This document shows positions 35,101-46,800 of a DNA stretch of 64,000 nucleotides, in pieces (position 1 is the stretch's first letter; each line of letters opens with the position of its first letter). The stretch is from Schistosoma haematobium. Its lineage: Eukaryota; Platyhelminthes; Trematoda; Strigeidida; Schistosomatidae. The translations under genes and the position numbers were made by a program. The DNA lies in NCBI RefSeq assembly GCF_000699445.3, contig NC_067199.1, positions 33,030,902-33,094,901 on the forward strand, in the 5' to 3' direction. The notes under the pieces are model-generated. The model ran no database searches. It worked only from the letters and a program-made list of their open reading frames with translations, and was not told the DNA's origin.

Positions 35101-38100
35101 GTTACTATTATTCGATCATAGGTGTCTTCGAAGCATTGCTCATACACCGTGGGACCATCGAGTAAGTAATTCAGTTGTTAGTAAACAGGTACTAGGTAAG
35201 GATGGCAAATCAATTGATGAAGTAGGTAAACTTGATCAGTTGAGATGGCTGGAACATGTGTTACGTATGCCCAACCACCGAATGCCCCGATGAGCGATGT
35301 ATTATGGTGTAAGTGTAGGTTGGAAGAAAGCTAGGGGCGGCCAGACCAAACATGGCACAAATTCATGAAGTCACAGACAAGTGGATTGAGTCATGTTGAT
35401 AGGTGTAGACTACCTGGTTGGGATCCGCGAGATGATAGCCACCGGTGGTTAGAGACGTTGAATGACATGGCTCAAAATCGTTTGCAATGGCGCAGGTGCA
35501 TCCACTCTTTGTGTTCTCCCAAATTTTGGTGGAGTTTTGTTCTCTGAGCTGGATGGTTTGGTCATGGAGCTTTCATCGTTCTTCTGAACGACATCATCAG
35601 CACAAACTTCAGATAGAAGTGAAGTGTTTGAATTTCTCCATATGTGTCTCAAAGCTTGTTCTGTGCACCTCGACGTTGATTGGTTCTTATTGACCTTAAA
35701 TTTGTCGTTGTTTACTTCTTTGTTTTGGTTGTGTCTCCCATTGTTTTGATTTTTGTTCTTATGTTTGTGCATGATTTTTCTGACTGGTTGATAAATTGGA
35801 TTGATTTCAATATGCTTGTTGATTGCTGATTGACCTGAGTGCCAGGCTTCTAAAAATTCTCTGGTGTTTTTGGAGTTTCCTCTGTCTAAGATTTCCACAT
35901 TTTTCCAATCGAATGAGTATCCGCAGTTGTCCACGTGTATTGATATAAGTGAAGAGATATCATGCCGTTTGACTGCTAATTGATGTTCATGTAGGCGAAG
36001 GTGAAGGGGCGTCCACTTTGTCCGATGTAGTGTTTTTCGCAGTTGGCACAATTTATCTTGTAGATGATGTTTGGTTTGTTTTCCTTTGTTATTTCATCTT
36101 TTGGTTTGCATAAGATTGATTGTAGTGATTTTGTCGGTTTGTGTGCCACACCTATTCCGAAGGTTTTCAGCAGTCTCGTCGCGGTTTCTGATATTCCTTG
36201 TATATATGGTAGGGTGATCCTTTTGTTGATTTTTGTGCTTGACTTGAGTTCTAATGCTGCGTGCGGTTGGTATTTTTTGATGAAGTTGACGGGGTAGCCG
36301 TTCTTCTGAAATACATCCTTTAGGTATTTCTCTTCATTTCTTCGTGCTGCCAGTGTGTCCTCACCCTCTTGAACAAATTGTGTACGCAGTTGATTTTGTG
36401 AGCTCTGGGGTTGTTGCTATTGTAGTCGAGAATTTGATCCGTATGGGTCGGTTTCCTATATACTTGAGTTTCCAGTTTTCCTGTGTCCGTTCTAGTGATC
36501 AATATATCCAAGAATGCTAGTTGGTTGTTTGACTCCTGTTCCGTGGTGAACTTGATGTCATCGAGGACGTTGTTGATCAGGTTGTAAGTGTTTTCTAGTT
36601 CATTCTTTTTGACGATGACGAAGGTGCCGTCTACGTAGCGAATCCAAATTTTTGGTTTGATCACTGGTAATATAGCGGCTTCTAGTCTTTGCATCACTGC
36701 CTCTGCGATCAATCCTGATATTGGTGATCCGATTGGTGTCCCTTTCGTTTGTTCGTAGATTTTGTTGTTGAATTGAAAGTATGTTGTTAGGCATAAATTG
36801 ATGAGTTCCTGTAGACTTTGAATTTGAAGCTTCGTGTATTTAGTGAGGTTTGTGTCGTTGTTGAGCAGCAGGGATATAGTTTCTTTTGCTAATTTTGGTT
36901 CAATTGAGGTGAATAGTGTTGTCACGTCGAAGGATATCATCAGTTCGTCGTTGTTGATTTGGATGTCCTTAATTTGGTCCAGGAATTGTGTAGGGGATTT
37001 GATTGAGTGGTTGGCTGAATCTACTAAATGTCTCAGTATTCTTGAAATTTCTTTTGACAAATTGTACGTTGGTGTTCCGGGGAGTGCTACAATTGGACGT
37101 AGTGGGATGTTTGGTTTGTGTATTTTGGGTCTACCGTAGAATCGAGGAAGTACTGGTCCGTTGGGTTTCATTCTCCATTGTTCTTGTTTTGTTATTTCTC
37201 CTGCTTTGACTAGCTTGTTTAAGGTCTTTGAGATTTGGTTGTCTAATTTTTGACAGGATTTGTATCCATCAGTTTGTATGTGCTCTTATCTTCTAGTAGT
37301 TCTTCGACTTTCTTGACGTATTCTTCTTTGTCCATGATTACTGTGGTGCGTCCCTTGTCCGCTGGTATTATGACAATATCCTTTCTATTTTTGAGTTCTT
37401 TTAAGGCCTTTTGTTCTTGTGGAGTCAGTTGGCTGTTTTCCTTCGCACGTTGAGTTAGCGGTACTATAGTTTGCCTTATTTCCTGTTGTGTTTCTTCACT
37501 GATTCCCGAAGTTTTGAGTGATGACTCCAGTGCTGCGAAAAATTCCAGCTTTGAGGCGTCGCTTGTATTGTAGTTTAATCCTTTTTGGAGTAGGTGCTCT
37601 TCCGTATTTGTTAATGGTTGTTTTGACAAATTTATCACGCAGTTGTTTGTGTTTTCTTCCATGGGTGGTTTTGAGATCTTGATCAGTTTTTTCTTTAAGG
37701 CGTTCCTTCTTTGTTCTCTGTGTCGTTTGCATGATATCTCGATGGCTGTTGTCAAAATTTCCAAGCGTTCTGACGTAAGTGTCCTGTGTAGCTTCATCTT
37801 TTGGTCCTCTATGACGTGTTGGTATTTGCGGATTCTGTAGTGTGCATCCGTTATCATTAGGTGTACCATTTTTCTTCCACTTTGCTCAGCTATTTTCCAT
37901 CCTAATGGGCAGTTGATTGGAGGTCTATATCTTACACCTAATGATAACGGATGCACACTACAGAATCCGCAAATACCAACACGTCATAGAGGACCAAAAG
38001 ATGAAGCTACACAGGACACTTACGTCAGAACGCTTGGAAATTTTGACAACAGCCATCGAGATATCATGCAAACGACACAGAGAACAAAGAAGGAACGCCT

Positions 38101-41100
38101 TAAAGAAAACTGATCAAGATCTCAAAACCACCCATGGAAGAAAACACAAACAACTGCGTGATAAATTTGTCAAAACAACCATTAACAAATACGGAAGAGC
38201 ACCTACTCCAAAAGGATTAAACTACAATACAAGCGACGCCTCAAAGCTGGAATTTTTCGCAGCACTGGAGTCATCACTCAAAACTTCGGGAATCAGTGAA
38301 GAAACACAACAGGAAATAAGGCAAACTATAGTACCGCTAACTCAACGTGCGAAGGAAAACAGCCAACTGACTCCACAAGAACAAAAGGCCTTAAAAGAAC
38401 TCAAAATAGAAAGGATATTGTCATAATACCAGCGGACAAGGGACGCACCACAGTAATCATGGACAAAGAAGAATACGTCAAGAAAGTCGAAGAACTACTA
38501 GAAGATAAGAGCACATACAAACTGATGGATACAAATCCTGTCAAAAATTAGACAACCAAATCTCAAAGACCTTAAACAAGCTAGTCAAAGCAGGAGAAAT
38601 AACAAAACAAGAACAATGGAGAATGAAACCCAACGGACCAGTACTTCCTCGATTCTACGGTAGACCCAAAATACACAAACCAAACATCCCACTACGTCCA
38701 ATTGTAGCACTCCCGGAACACCAACGTACAATTTGTCAAAAGAAATTTCAAGAATACTGAGACATTTAGTAGATTCAGCCAACCACTCAATCAAATCCCC
38801 TACACAATTCCTGGACCAAATTAAGGACATCCAAATCAACAACGACGAACTGATGATATCCTTCGACGTGACAACACTATTCACCTCAATTGAACCAAAA
38901 TTAGCAAAAGAAACTATATCCCTGCTGCTCAACAACGACACAAACCTCACTAAATACACGAAGCTTCAAATTCAAAGTCTACAGGAACTCATCAATTTAT
39001 GCCTAACAACATACTTTCAATTCAACAACAAAATCTACGAACAAACGAAAGGGACACCAATCGGATCACCAATATCAGGATTGATCGCAGAGGCAGTGAT
39101 GCAAAGACTAGAAGCCGCTATATTACCAGTGATCAAACCAAAAATTTGGATTCGCTACGTAGACGGCACCTTCGTCATCGTCAAAAAGAATGAACTAGAA
39201 AACACTTACAACCTGATCAACAACGTCCTCGATGACATCAAGTTCACCACGGAACAGGAGTCAAACAACCAACTAGCATTCTTGGATATATTGATCACTA
39301 GAACGGACACAGGAAAACTGGAAACTCAAGTATATAGGAAACCGACCCATACGGATCAAATTCTCGACTACAATAGCAACAACCCCAGAGCTCACAAAAT
39401 CAACTGCGTACACAATTTGTTCAAGAGGGTGAGGACACACTGGCAGCACGAAGAAATGAAGAGAAATACCTAAAGGATGTATTTCAGAAGAACGGCTACC
39501 CCGTCAACTTCATCAAAAATACCAACCGCACGCAGCATTAGAACTCAAGTCAAGCACAAAAATCAACAAAAGGATCACCCTACCATATATACAAGGAATA
39601 TCAGAAACCGCGACGAGACTGCTGAAAACCTTCGGAATAGGTGTGGCACACAAACCGACAAAATCACTACAATCAATCTTATGCAAACCAAAAGATGAAA
39701 TAACAAAGGAAAACAAACCAAACATCATCTACAAGATAAATTGTGCCAACTGCGAAAAACACTACATCGGACAAAGTGGACGCCCCCTTCACCTTCGCCT
39801 ACATGAACATCAATTAGCAGTCAAACGGCATGATATCTCTTCACTTATATCAATACACGTGGACAACTGCGGATACTCATTCGATTGGAAAAATGTGGAA
39901 ATCTTAGACAGAGGAAACTCCAAAAACACCAGAGAATTTTTAGAAGCCTGGCACTCAGGTCAATCAGCAATCAACAAGCATATTGAAATCAATCCAATTT
40001 ATCAACCAGTCAGAAAAATCATGCACAAACATAAGAACAAAAATCAAAACAATGGGAGACACAACCAAAACAAAGAAGTAAACAACGACAAATTTAAGGT
40101 CAATAAGAACCAATCAACGTCGAGGTGCACAGAACAAGCTTTGAGACACATATGGAGAAATTCAAACACTTCACTTCTATCTGAAGTTTGTGCTGATGAT
40201 GTCGTTCAGAAGAACGATGTAAGCTCCGTGACCAAACCATCCAGCTCAGAGAACAAGACTCCACCAAAATCATCCACCTGAGCTCCAAATCTTCTCCACG
40301 TTCTCCCAAATTCTAATTTTCTGAATTCTTCATGTCGCTTTTTTTCTCTTTCCCACTTTATTTCACTGAATTATACTTCTTGAGTAACATCTTCAAACCC
40401 TTATGTTTTCGATTACTGCTTATACTTTTACTACCTCTACTAGTATGCGATTTGAATCGACAACTCCATCTCTGTGCTAATGTAGTATGGCAACTCGACC
40501 TGATGTAAGTACGAAGTTCTACGTTGTTGCTGACTGACTGAGTGGCAGCTTATTCAGTGATTAACGTAATATTAAAATTAGTCGCACTGTCCTGAATACA
40601 TTTTGAACACAGAGCTTCATCAACTTCATTACTGTTCATTATTTCCTGATAATAGGACAGTGAGAAAAGCTAAACAATGGTTGGGTAACAGTAGCATCGA
40701 GGGTTAAACGATAGTTGTATTGGATTCTCATTTGTTGGCATATCATGACTTCCTAAGTGCGGTCCTAAAGATCATCCCACTCAGTGATTTTAGATGTTAT
40801 CAGACATAACTTAGAATTAAATTTAATGGCGATCTCACTGTTCTTCTTTATCGTGTTTTTTTTCTAAATCTGTATTGATCACTTCCACCTGAAACGTAGT
40901 TGTTAGATATTCCAGGAAACCCACAAATACCAGCCGCCAAGTCCATGAGATTATCTAGGTCGTCAAATTATAGGAATCTCTAAAAATATTATGTTAATAA
41001 TTTCACTGGCTTGGAGCTCATCACACCGTCCATCATTTAGTTTACGTCACCTTTATGTAATTCATTTTCCCTAACATTATTATAATCAATACAAAACCTT

Positions 41101-44100
41101 TTATTGCCAAGCATTATGCACTGTTTTAAATCCCCGGTGTAGAGCTTGTAGTATAAATTTAAGAATACTCGACTTTGACCTCCACACACAAAACCATCTT
41201 ACTGCACCCTTAGTTAAACATCGCACTGAGTTTGGCATTTTCTTTACCCTATGATAAGTGCTTTAAATTTTCTGATATTTGCTAATTCCAATGTTTTCTG
41301 GCTACCTCCAATAGCACCTGTTATTTATATTCATTTGTTTCATTTAAAGTGATATGACCTGTATATTCTGATAGACTAATTATGAATGGGATATTTTGGT
41401 ATAAAGGCTTTGTGTAAACCATAAACTGCAGTGATACTTATAGCGATAATTTGTAGTTATCGTCATATTACGTAACTTTGCTTTATCATTGTACTTATTA
41501 TACCTTTGTTGTACCCTAACTAACTGAATTCCCCATTCCGAATTAGAATAATATCAAACTGACTCAATACTCATACAGATAACTTCTAATAAACTTCTCT
41601 CATTTCAATTTTCAAACTAAAATGTTTATATTAACGTCGATTATTTTTGTTGTTTAACGATTTATGTACCTGTGTCATGTTCATTAATCGAAAGATCCGC
41701 CATTTAATAGTGTATATTGAGCTTAATTTTTATGTGTAGGTTTTATCCGCTATTCTGTTTATATGAATACTTTTGGGGGGGGACTTGACATGAAATTTAC
41801 GAACGTTTTCTCATACCCTAGTTCTCAGTCAGTAAAACTCAATGTAGAACCTTGCACGTATGTACATCGGTTCAAGTTGCCATAGTCCATTAGTACAGCG
41901 AGGTCAAATTGTTAAGGCAAATCTCAGTAGTTGAGGTGATAATAGTATCAGTGGTGATAGAAAAGATTAGGTATCAAAGATACGATTCAATAAAATAGAA
42001 ATTATTGAAATAAAAAAATCATGCGAAATTCAGAAACTCAGAATCCTGGGAAGATAAAGAACGGATGCACCTATGCTATTGCAAATGATCTCGAACCATG
42101 TCTTTGAAATTCTCTAACTACTGGTTACGAGAACCACACAGATCCCAACCAGGTGATGTACACTTCATGAACTGGTGTCATTTTTTATTTGACCCCCATC
42201 CCCTAGTTTTCTTCTAGCCTACCCCCCATCGGGGTGGGCATCCGTCGAGCATTCTCTTATTCTACTTGTGTTGCCTCAAACAAGTCACCGTTATAAGAAA
42301 AAGATGTTGATCCATTCCAAAGGTATGTGATCCCTAAGATACTAAAAGTAGGTCCTGGGTTCGAATCCCGCGGGGTGCGGGATCGTGGATGCGCACTGCT
42401 GAGGAGTCCCATACTAGGACGAAACGGCCGTCCAGTGCTTCCAGGTTTTCAATGGTGGTCTAGCTTCAACTGACTCATGATTTCAATCTGTAAAAGTTTC
42501 TTATTTGTAATTTGCCATATTTTCGGCCTGAATATACTCATAAAGAGATCTAGTTCACCTGTTATAGGCGATAGTGATAAATAGAAATGGATGGTTGTTT
42601 AGAAATGAGATTTATTGAGTTTTGAAAAAACCAGAATGATTTCAGTTAGAAACATAATTGCTTCGAGTACATATTTACTTTTCGTTAAATGGTGAAAAGC
42701 AGGCATACTTAAGATTTTTTCCCTAATAGCATCTTAGGTGCGCACTGTAGTACGATACTTATAAACTGAGATAAAAATTGTAATCTAGTACTTCCTAGTT
42801 TTCACTGGTCCCCCAGCTAATATCTGTGTATGATAAATAACCTCAAAAATATTCACCTAGTTGATATAAGCCTAAGTAAAAACTTTATCATTGTTAAAAT
42901 CCAATTTGTCAATAATGAATTCTATGTATATATGTATTGTTATGTGTTTTATTCATTTAGTGGAAGTTTAGTAGAAAATAATTCCTAAATGCTTTTTTTT
43001 CTTGTCCTATTGTTTACCATTAATTTTACTAAGCTTTAGAGTCTTTTTAAAGTCATATGATAATGTAAATAGTCGATACGTTCTTAAAACACTATGCAAT
43101 TTGTCAATTATATATGTATTAATCACTTTATTTTGTTCAGGTGATTCTTTTGGCTCAAATATTATGGCTCGTTAAATTCATATTTGTCATTTTTATCACA
43201 ATTGAATTATCTGTATGCACAAGATGGAGTTATTTAACAAATAGCAGTATATTGGTTCAAAGCTGGACTGATGTCTTTCAACCACCGAATCAATGTTGGG
43301 CCTCACTACCATTTTTTGCGTCACTTCTAGTTGTTGGTTCTGTGATAACAATTATAGTTCAAATCATATTTGTTAGTATTCGATTAAGTAGATTTTGGGA
43401 AATTCGACGATTTTGTACCTATATATTAAATATGCCATCTAGTGATGTTGGATTAGCTGATTTAACATGGTCCGAAGTACAACAACGTTTACTTCAATCA
43501 CAGTGTGATTTTCAATTTTGTGCGTACAAAGTTAATTTAGATGAATTAGATATATATAATCGTATACTTCGGCATAAAAATTATTTAATTGCAATGATTA
43601 ATCAAGATATTATTCCTATCAGATTTCGTATACCTTCTAGTTTAAATCCTCAAATGGTTTATTTACCTGATGGTTATCTACTCAATTTGAAACTTATCTT
43701 GTTTTGGACACCATGGTCACCTTTTCATAATTATTGGCAGTTGAGAGCTGATTATAAATGGGTTACTAAACGTCATGAATTAGCTGTTGAACTAGCTACT
43801 CGTATACGTATTCTTGGATTGATCAATCTTCTTATGGCTCCTGTAATCTTCATTGCTCAATTAGTAACGTTTATATGCGCTCATGCAGAACGTTTTCGAT
43901 ATCAACCATCTACATTTTTTGGACGGCGTTGGTCTAATTATGCCCGCTTGTATTTACGACATTTCAATGAACTTCAACATGAATTTGAAACACGTTTGAA
44001 ACAAGCATATATTCCAGCTTCTCGATATCTTGACAGTTTTGTATCACGACCACTTACAGTTTTAGCTGAGTCAGGAGCTTTTATTTTCGGTGGTGCTTCA

Positions 44101-46245
44101 GTAGCCTTTTTTATTGCTGGTCTTATACGTGAACAAATGATCCATTTGCCTGGATATTTAGCTATACTAGTTGGTGGTGGTTTATTGGCTAGATCATGTC
44201 TTTCGTTAATTCCAGATGAGAATATGGTTTATTGTCCGCGTAATTTATTAGTTTCAACCCTGATGCGTATCCATTACATGCCAGATCATTGGAAAGAACA
44301 AGCTGGCACACATCAAGTGAGGTCGGAATTTTCACAATTGTTTCAGTATCGTATGGTAGGCCTATTGGAAGAGTTATTTTCACCAATTATTACACCTTTA
44401 ATTCTTATTTTTATTCTTCCTAATCATACTCTCGAAGTTGTTGATTTTCTTCGAAATTATACTGTTGAAGTTCCTGGTGTTGGAGATGTATGCAGCTTTG
44501 CACAGCTGGATATACGTCGTCATGGTGATCCTATGTGGCAACCAAATACAGAAAGTAGCGGTGACGATCAAAGTGAAACAGATAATGATGATCATACAAA
44601 TGCAATTCACTCTTGTTCGAGGAAAACTATCAGGTCTAGTAAACGGGCAGAAGAGATAACTCCAGCATATAACTCTAATGAACAGAATGAAAATACTGCA
44701 CAAACTAATCATGGTGATTCAATTCAACACAGTGCTGCTGGTGGTAAAATTGAACTTAGTCTTATGCATTTCCATCTTACTAACCCATCTTGGCGACTTC
44801 CACCTGATGGTTTGGCTTATCTGAAATCAATCAGAAATCAAGCATTATTGGACCTACAACAACAACAGCAGCATTTAGAGCAATTCCAAGATAGTTGCAA
44901 AAATAATACTCAAACTTCGAAAATTACTTCACAACCAACCTCGGGAATGTTCTCAACTCTGTATGGAACACAAGAAAGTGCAATGACTAGTATATATCGA
45001 AGTACACACCCTCACCTTCCCAATGCACCATGTACTGAAAGTTCAGGTGTCCTGAAAAATGTTTCTCATTTACCAGGTTCTGGACTACTATCTGAAAATA
45101 CCTATGGTATTGTAGGAGCTATGGCTGAATCTATGAGAAGTTCAGGATCTCAGTCAATGTATCGTTCCGGTTCCAATCTCCGTGAACCTCAAGTACCAGA
45201 ACCTAATGTAAGAAGGGTTTCTCATAGTGATAGTGGTACTAATACATTACCATCATGTACCAATTACAACGTTGCAAAGATTTCTCCAGAAACTAATATT
45301 GTGCCACAGAAACCTAATTCAGAAATGATTAGATCTCAGCTTGGTCCAGCCGTATTTAATTATTCTATGCTTGATGGACCTACACCTATAACCATGAGCT
45401 TGATGGCAGCATCAGCACTGCATTCTGCTGATAACATGGGTCTTCCTTTTTACCAACCTTATAATTCGCAGATCGAGGATGGTTTAAGCCAGCATACCGG
45501 TTTTAATAACAGCCTCATTGGAAGTGTAGGAGGCCGCCGCTGCACAGTAACTGACGTACTAACAGCAGACATGTCAGTAAGTGCTCTTTATATTCACGAG
45601 CTTTTCCATAGAAGACGACAACAACGACAGAACCACGATTCGAGTCGGGGCTATAGTTCACAGCGTGGTATGACAGGTAGTACTCCTGGTGCCGATCCCG
45701 GAAACAATAAAACTTTTCCCTCTACACAGTCATCAAACCCACTAGGTGTAGGTGTTTACTCTACATCTGGATACTTACCTAGTTATCAGTTGCCACATGT
45801 TTCATTTGCTCCGACTACATTTACTAGTAACTCAGCCACTCTACCAGAATCAAGAAATACAGTTGAACGTGGTTCTCTTTATCCCACCTCACCATCTTGT
45901 GAGCCTGGCATAATTAGAACGCCTTCAGATGGACGCAGAATACCTTCAGCACATTTTACAGATGTCACAGAAGAAGATGATGAAAATGTTGGGACGCCTA
46001 GATCGTGTAGAGATACAAACGTTTCTGCCTATATAACAGGAAATGAGTCACATATAATTCGTTATCCAAGTGGTCAAATAACTACAGGGGGTGGTATCAT
46101 TACTCTGTCAGGTAGTCCATCGGTACGACCTCAGCATGGTCTGTCATACCAAAATATACAACAAACAAGTGATCCAAGTTTGGGTTCAGTTCCTAATATT
46201 GATAGTGATCCAGTATGGCCTGATTTGCCTCCAACTAATTGTTAA
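28995..46245 (+). CDS. ATG9: autophagy-related protein 9 (lipid scramblase), whole gene: join(28995..29177,43141..46245)
   Basis: Two exons give 1095 residues, longer than human ATG9A (839) because of the C-terminal tail. ATG9 is the multipass membrane protein of autophagy vesicles; it seeds phagophores and scrambles lipids with ATG2. The join puts residues VILLAQILWL directly after NGF-like SGGFT, as in other ATG9 proteins. The single intron is 13,963 bases and holds an RTE nest, a PLE palindrome and a SINE-B. The gene converges on COASY. The only frameshift check possible by eye is continuity, and both exons are open throughout. Confidence 0.95.
30905..33401 (+). mobile_element. RTE/SR2-like LINE, 5'-truncated, internally deleted
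   Basis: Starts within the endonuclease (30957-31169; VAGDFNAQVGKL-like), then the RT N-terminal region (31451-32074), then RT palm with YADD box (32088-32507; GSPISPFLFNFAIDD, LEYADDIVLLCDNA), then post-RT region and a 3' UTR ending AATAAATAAA. Near 32100-32115 the fingers region is deleted: the VYKKG motif runs almost directly into the LKALYTNTT segment, removing roughly 100 codons by comparison with family layout. Stops throughout. Confidence 0.85.
33395..35000 (-). mobile_element. RTE/SR2-like LINE fragments (RT piece, then endonuclease start and 5' UTR)
   Basis: Minus strand: RT palm segment 33395-33973 (nearly identical to 13262-13700 of the 12.8-16 kb copy), abutting at about 33976 an endonuclease N-terminus (34033-34326; KLASFNVRTIMQIEQIGLAM, VCCLSETRIQDYG) and its 5' UTR to about 35000. 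The join skips most of the endonuclease and the RT front half, so it is an internal deletion or two pieces. Confidence 0.75.
35000..35525 (+). mobile_element. RTE/SR2-like LINE 3' part (left of the PLE palindrome)
   Basis: Post-RT coding remnant (FDHRCLRSIAHT, QLRWLEHVLRMPNHR) followed by the start of the 3' UTR, which resumes at 40300 after the palindrome. Confidence 0.75.
35522..40270. mobile_element. Penelope-like element, head-to-head palindrome of two near-identical copies
   Basis: Left arm 35522-37865 (element on minus strand) and right arm 37933-40270 (plus strand) are reverse complements, separated by 67 bp; both outer ends are the element's 3' terminus (CTCCACCAAAAT). Differences are mostly single-base changes in homopolymer length plus two substitutions near the outer ends. 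GTTCTCCCAAATT flanks both sides (35513-35525, 40300-40312) and is the likely target duplication within the host LINE; 29 bases at 40271-40299 are unexplained. Confidence 0.9.
35532..37956 (-). pseudogene. PLE protein, left arm: RT plus GIY-YIG endonuclease, broken
   Basis: Minus strand, in order: N-terminal region (37243-37956), RT (36320-37171; RFYGRPKIHKPNIPLRPIVA, SFDVTTLFTSIEP, GTPIGSPISGLIAEA) and GIY-YIG endonuclease (35449-36051 plus a frameshift; INCANCEKHYIGQSGR in the intact reading). The RT active site reads YVDG where PLE RTs have YVDD, so the catalytic pair is lost. A frame break sits at an A5 run near 37246, another after KRNT, and one at a G4 run near 36008. The ORF at the 5' end runs 60 bases into the palindrome centre, so this arm is the longer one. 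Confidence 0.85.
37933..40281 (+). pseudogene. PLE protein, right arm: RT plus GIY-YIG endonuclease, broken
   Basis: Same layout as the left arm: N-terminal region 37917-38426, RT 38733-39473 (identical in amino acids to the left arm, including YVDG), GIY-YIG 39643-40281 (IYKINCANCEKHYIGQSGRP, uninterrupted here). It has its own one- or two-base losses at homopolymers (near 38106, 38215, 38405 and 38713). Confidence 0.85.
40300..40560 (+). mobile_element. RTE/SR2-like LINE 3' UTR (right of the palindrome)
   Basis: Continues the LINE interrupted at 35525; no coding content. Confidence 0.6.
40561..42324. other. ATG9 intron sequence, nothing recognised
   Basis: AT-rich; no element or exon identified. 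Confidence 0.5.
42325..42475 (+). mobile_element. SINE-B copy with intact hammerhead
   Basis: B-box GGGTTCGAATCCCG, then GGATGCGCACTG, the hammerhead and the tail CCAGGTTTTCAATGGTGGTC. The A-box region is poorly preserved. Confidence 0.85.
42393..42438 (+). ncRNA. hammerhead ribozyme in SINE-B, core intact
   Basis: Stem I GCACTG/CAGTGC (42393-42398 with 42433-42438), core CTGAGGA 42399-42405, stem II GTCC/GGAC 42406-42420, GAA 42421-42423, palindromic stem III ACGGCCGT, cleavage after C42432. Confidence 0.8.
43141..46245 (+). CDS. ATG9: autophagy-related protein 9, coding exon 2
   Basis: 1034 residues after the TTTTGTTCAG acceptor; the first codon is GTG (Val), not a start. Hydrophobic segments lie at about residues 62-86, 119-141, 282-312, 366-390 and 400-421 of the whole protein. 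ATG9 hallmarks seen: YLRHFNELQHEFETRLKQAY, HYMPDHWKEQ near 439, QLFQYRMVGLLEELFSPIIT near 460-480, NYTVEVPGVGDVCSFAQLD. After about 524 a long Ser/Thr/Asn-rich, poly-Gln-containing tail follows that includes two conserved islands: ELSLMHFHLTNPSW and MSVSALYIHELFHRRRQQRQ (human SLHALYMHQLHKQQAQ). Confidence 0.97.
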   Translation: MILLAQILWLVKFIFVIFITIELSVCTRWSYLTNSSILVQSWTDVFQPPNQCWASLPFFASLLVVGSVITIIVQIIFVSIRLSRFWEIRRFCTYILNMPSSDVGLADLTWSEVQQRLLQSQCDFQFCAYKVNLDELDIYNRILRHKNYLIAMINQDIIPIRFRIPSSLNPQMVYLPDGYLLNLKLILFWTPWSPFHNYWQLRADYKWVTKRHELAVELATRIRILGLINLLMAPVIFIAQLVTFICAHAERFRYQPSTFFGRRWSNYARLYLRHFNELQHEFETRLKQAYIPASRYLDSFVSRPLTVLAESGAFIFGGASVAFFIAGLIREQMIHLPGYLAILVGGGLLARSCLSLIPDENMVYCPRNLLVSTLMRIHYMPDHWKEQAGTHQVRSEFSQLFQYRMVGLLEELFSPIITPLILIFILPNHTLEVVDFLRNYTVEVPGVGDVCSFAQLDIRRHGDPMWQPNTESSGDDQSETDNDDHTNAIHSCSRKTIRSSKRAEEITPAYNSNEQNENTAQTNHGDSIQHSAAGGKIELSLMHFHLTNPSWRLPPDGLAYLKSIRNQALLDLQQQQQHLEQFQDSCKNNTQTSKITSQPTSGMFSTLYGTQESAMTSIYRSTHPHLPNAPCTESSGVLKNVSHLPGSGLLSENTYGIVGAMAESMRSSGSQSMYRSGSNLREPQVPEPNVRRVSHSDSGTNTLPSCTNYNVAKISPETNIVPQKPNSEMIRSQLGPAVFNYSMLDGPTPITMSLMAASALHSADNMGLPFYQPYNSQIEDGLSQHTGFNNSLIGSVGGRRCTVTDVLTADMSVSALYIHELFHRRRQQRQNHDSSRGYSSQRGMTGSTPGADPGNNKTFPSTQSSNPLGVGVYSTSGYLPSYQLPHVSFAPTTFTSNSATLPESRNTVERGSLYPTSPSCEPGIIRTPSDGRRIPSAHFTDVTEEDDENVGTPRSCRDTNVSAYITGNESHIIRYPSGQITTGGGIITLSGSPSVRPQHGLSYQNIQQTSDPSLGSVPNIDSDPVWPDLPPTNC

Positions 46246-46794
46246 TCTTATTATTATACACACAAGTCGGTGTTTGGGTGTTCAACTGTGTAAAGTGGTA
46301 AATGGATATAGTTTTAACTTTATCTCACCTACCCAATCACTAATAGTAAGAATAACAATGAAGTGAATCACCATTAATTTATTTCAAATAAGTTTTTAAG
46401 CACTCAGTAGCACATGCATCCATTCATATTTCTTTACTTTCTATTTGCTTGATTACCCTAGCTAAGGTGTATTTCAACCTATCCAAACTACCAAATTAAA
46501 ATTACATCCACATTAGATTGAACATATTTTTGCTAAATTCCTTAAACTTGCTTTATTAATTATGTTAACATCACTTCACTTCCTTTTTTGATGCAGCTAT
46601 ATATATGAGGTGACTTTCGGTAACGCAATAATAGTTTAAATGTTGTTAATTGTTTTTATTTGTAATCCCTATGCAATTTGTTAAACTCTTGTAAATAGGT
46701 TTATATTTTACCAAAAACGGAAACTCCCATAGTGTTTTGTTTTCGTATATTTTTGATTATTTAATGGTCCCAGTCATTTTTCCTAATCTAAATT

Positions 46795-46800
46795 AATAAA
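46795..46800 (+). terminator. ATG9 polyadenylation signal candidate
   Basis: AATAAA about 550 bases past the stop. Confidence 0.5.

Larger units (their letters stand above)
29178..43140 (+). other. ATG9 intron 1, transposon-rich
   Basis: GTAAGT donor at 29178 and TTTTGTTCAG acceptor ending 43140. No element or exon was recognised in 29178-30900, 40561-42324 or 42476-43140. Confidence 0.9.

Noticed and set aside
43141..43143. GTG at 43141 as an ATG9 start codon
   Set aside because: It directly follows a splice acceptor, and the upstream exon at 28995-29177 supplies the conserved N-terminus in frame.
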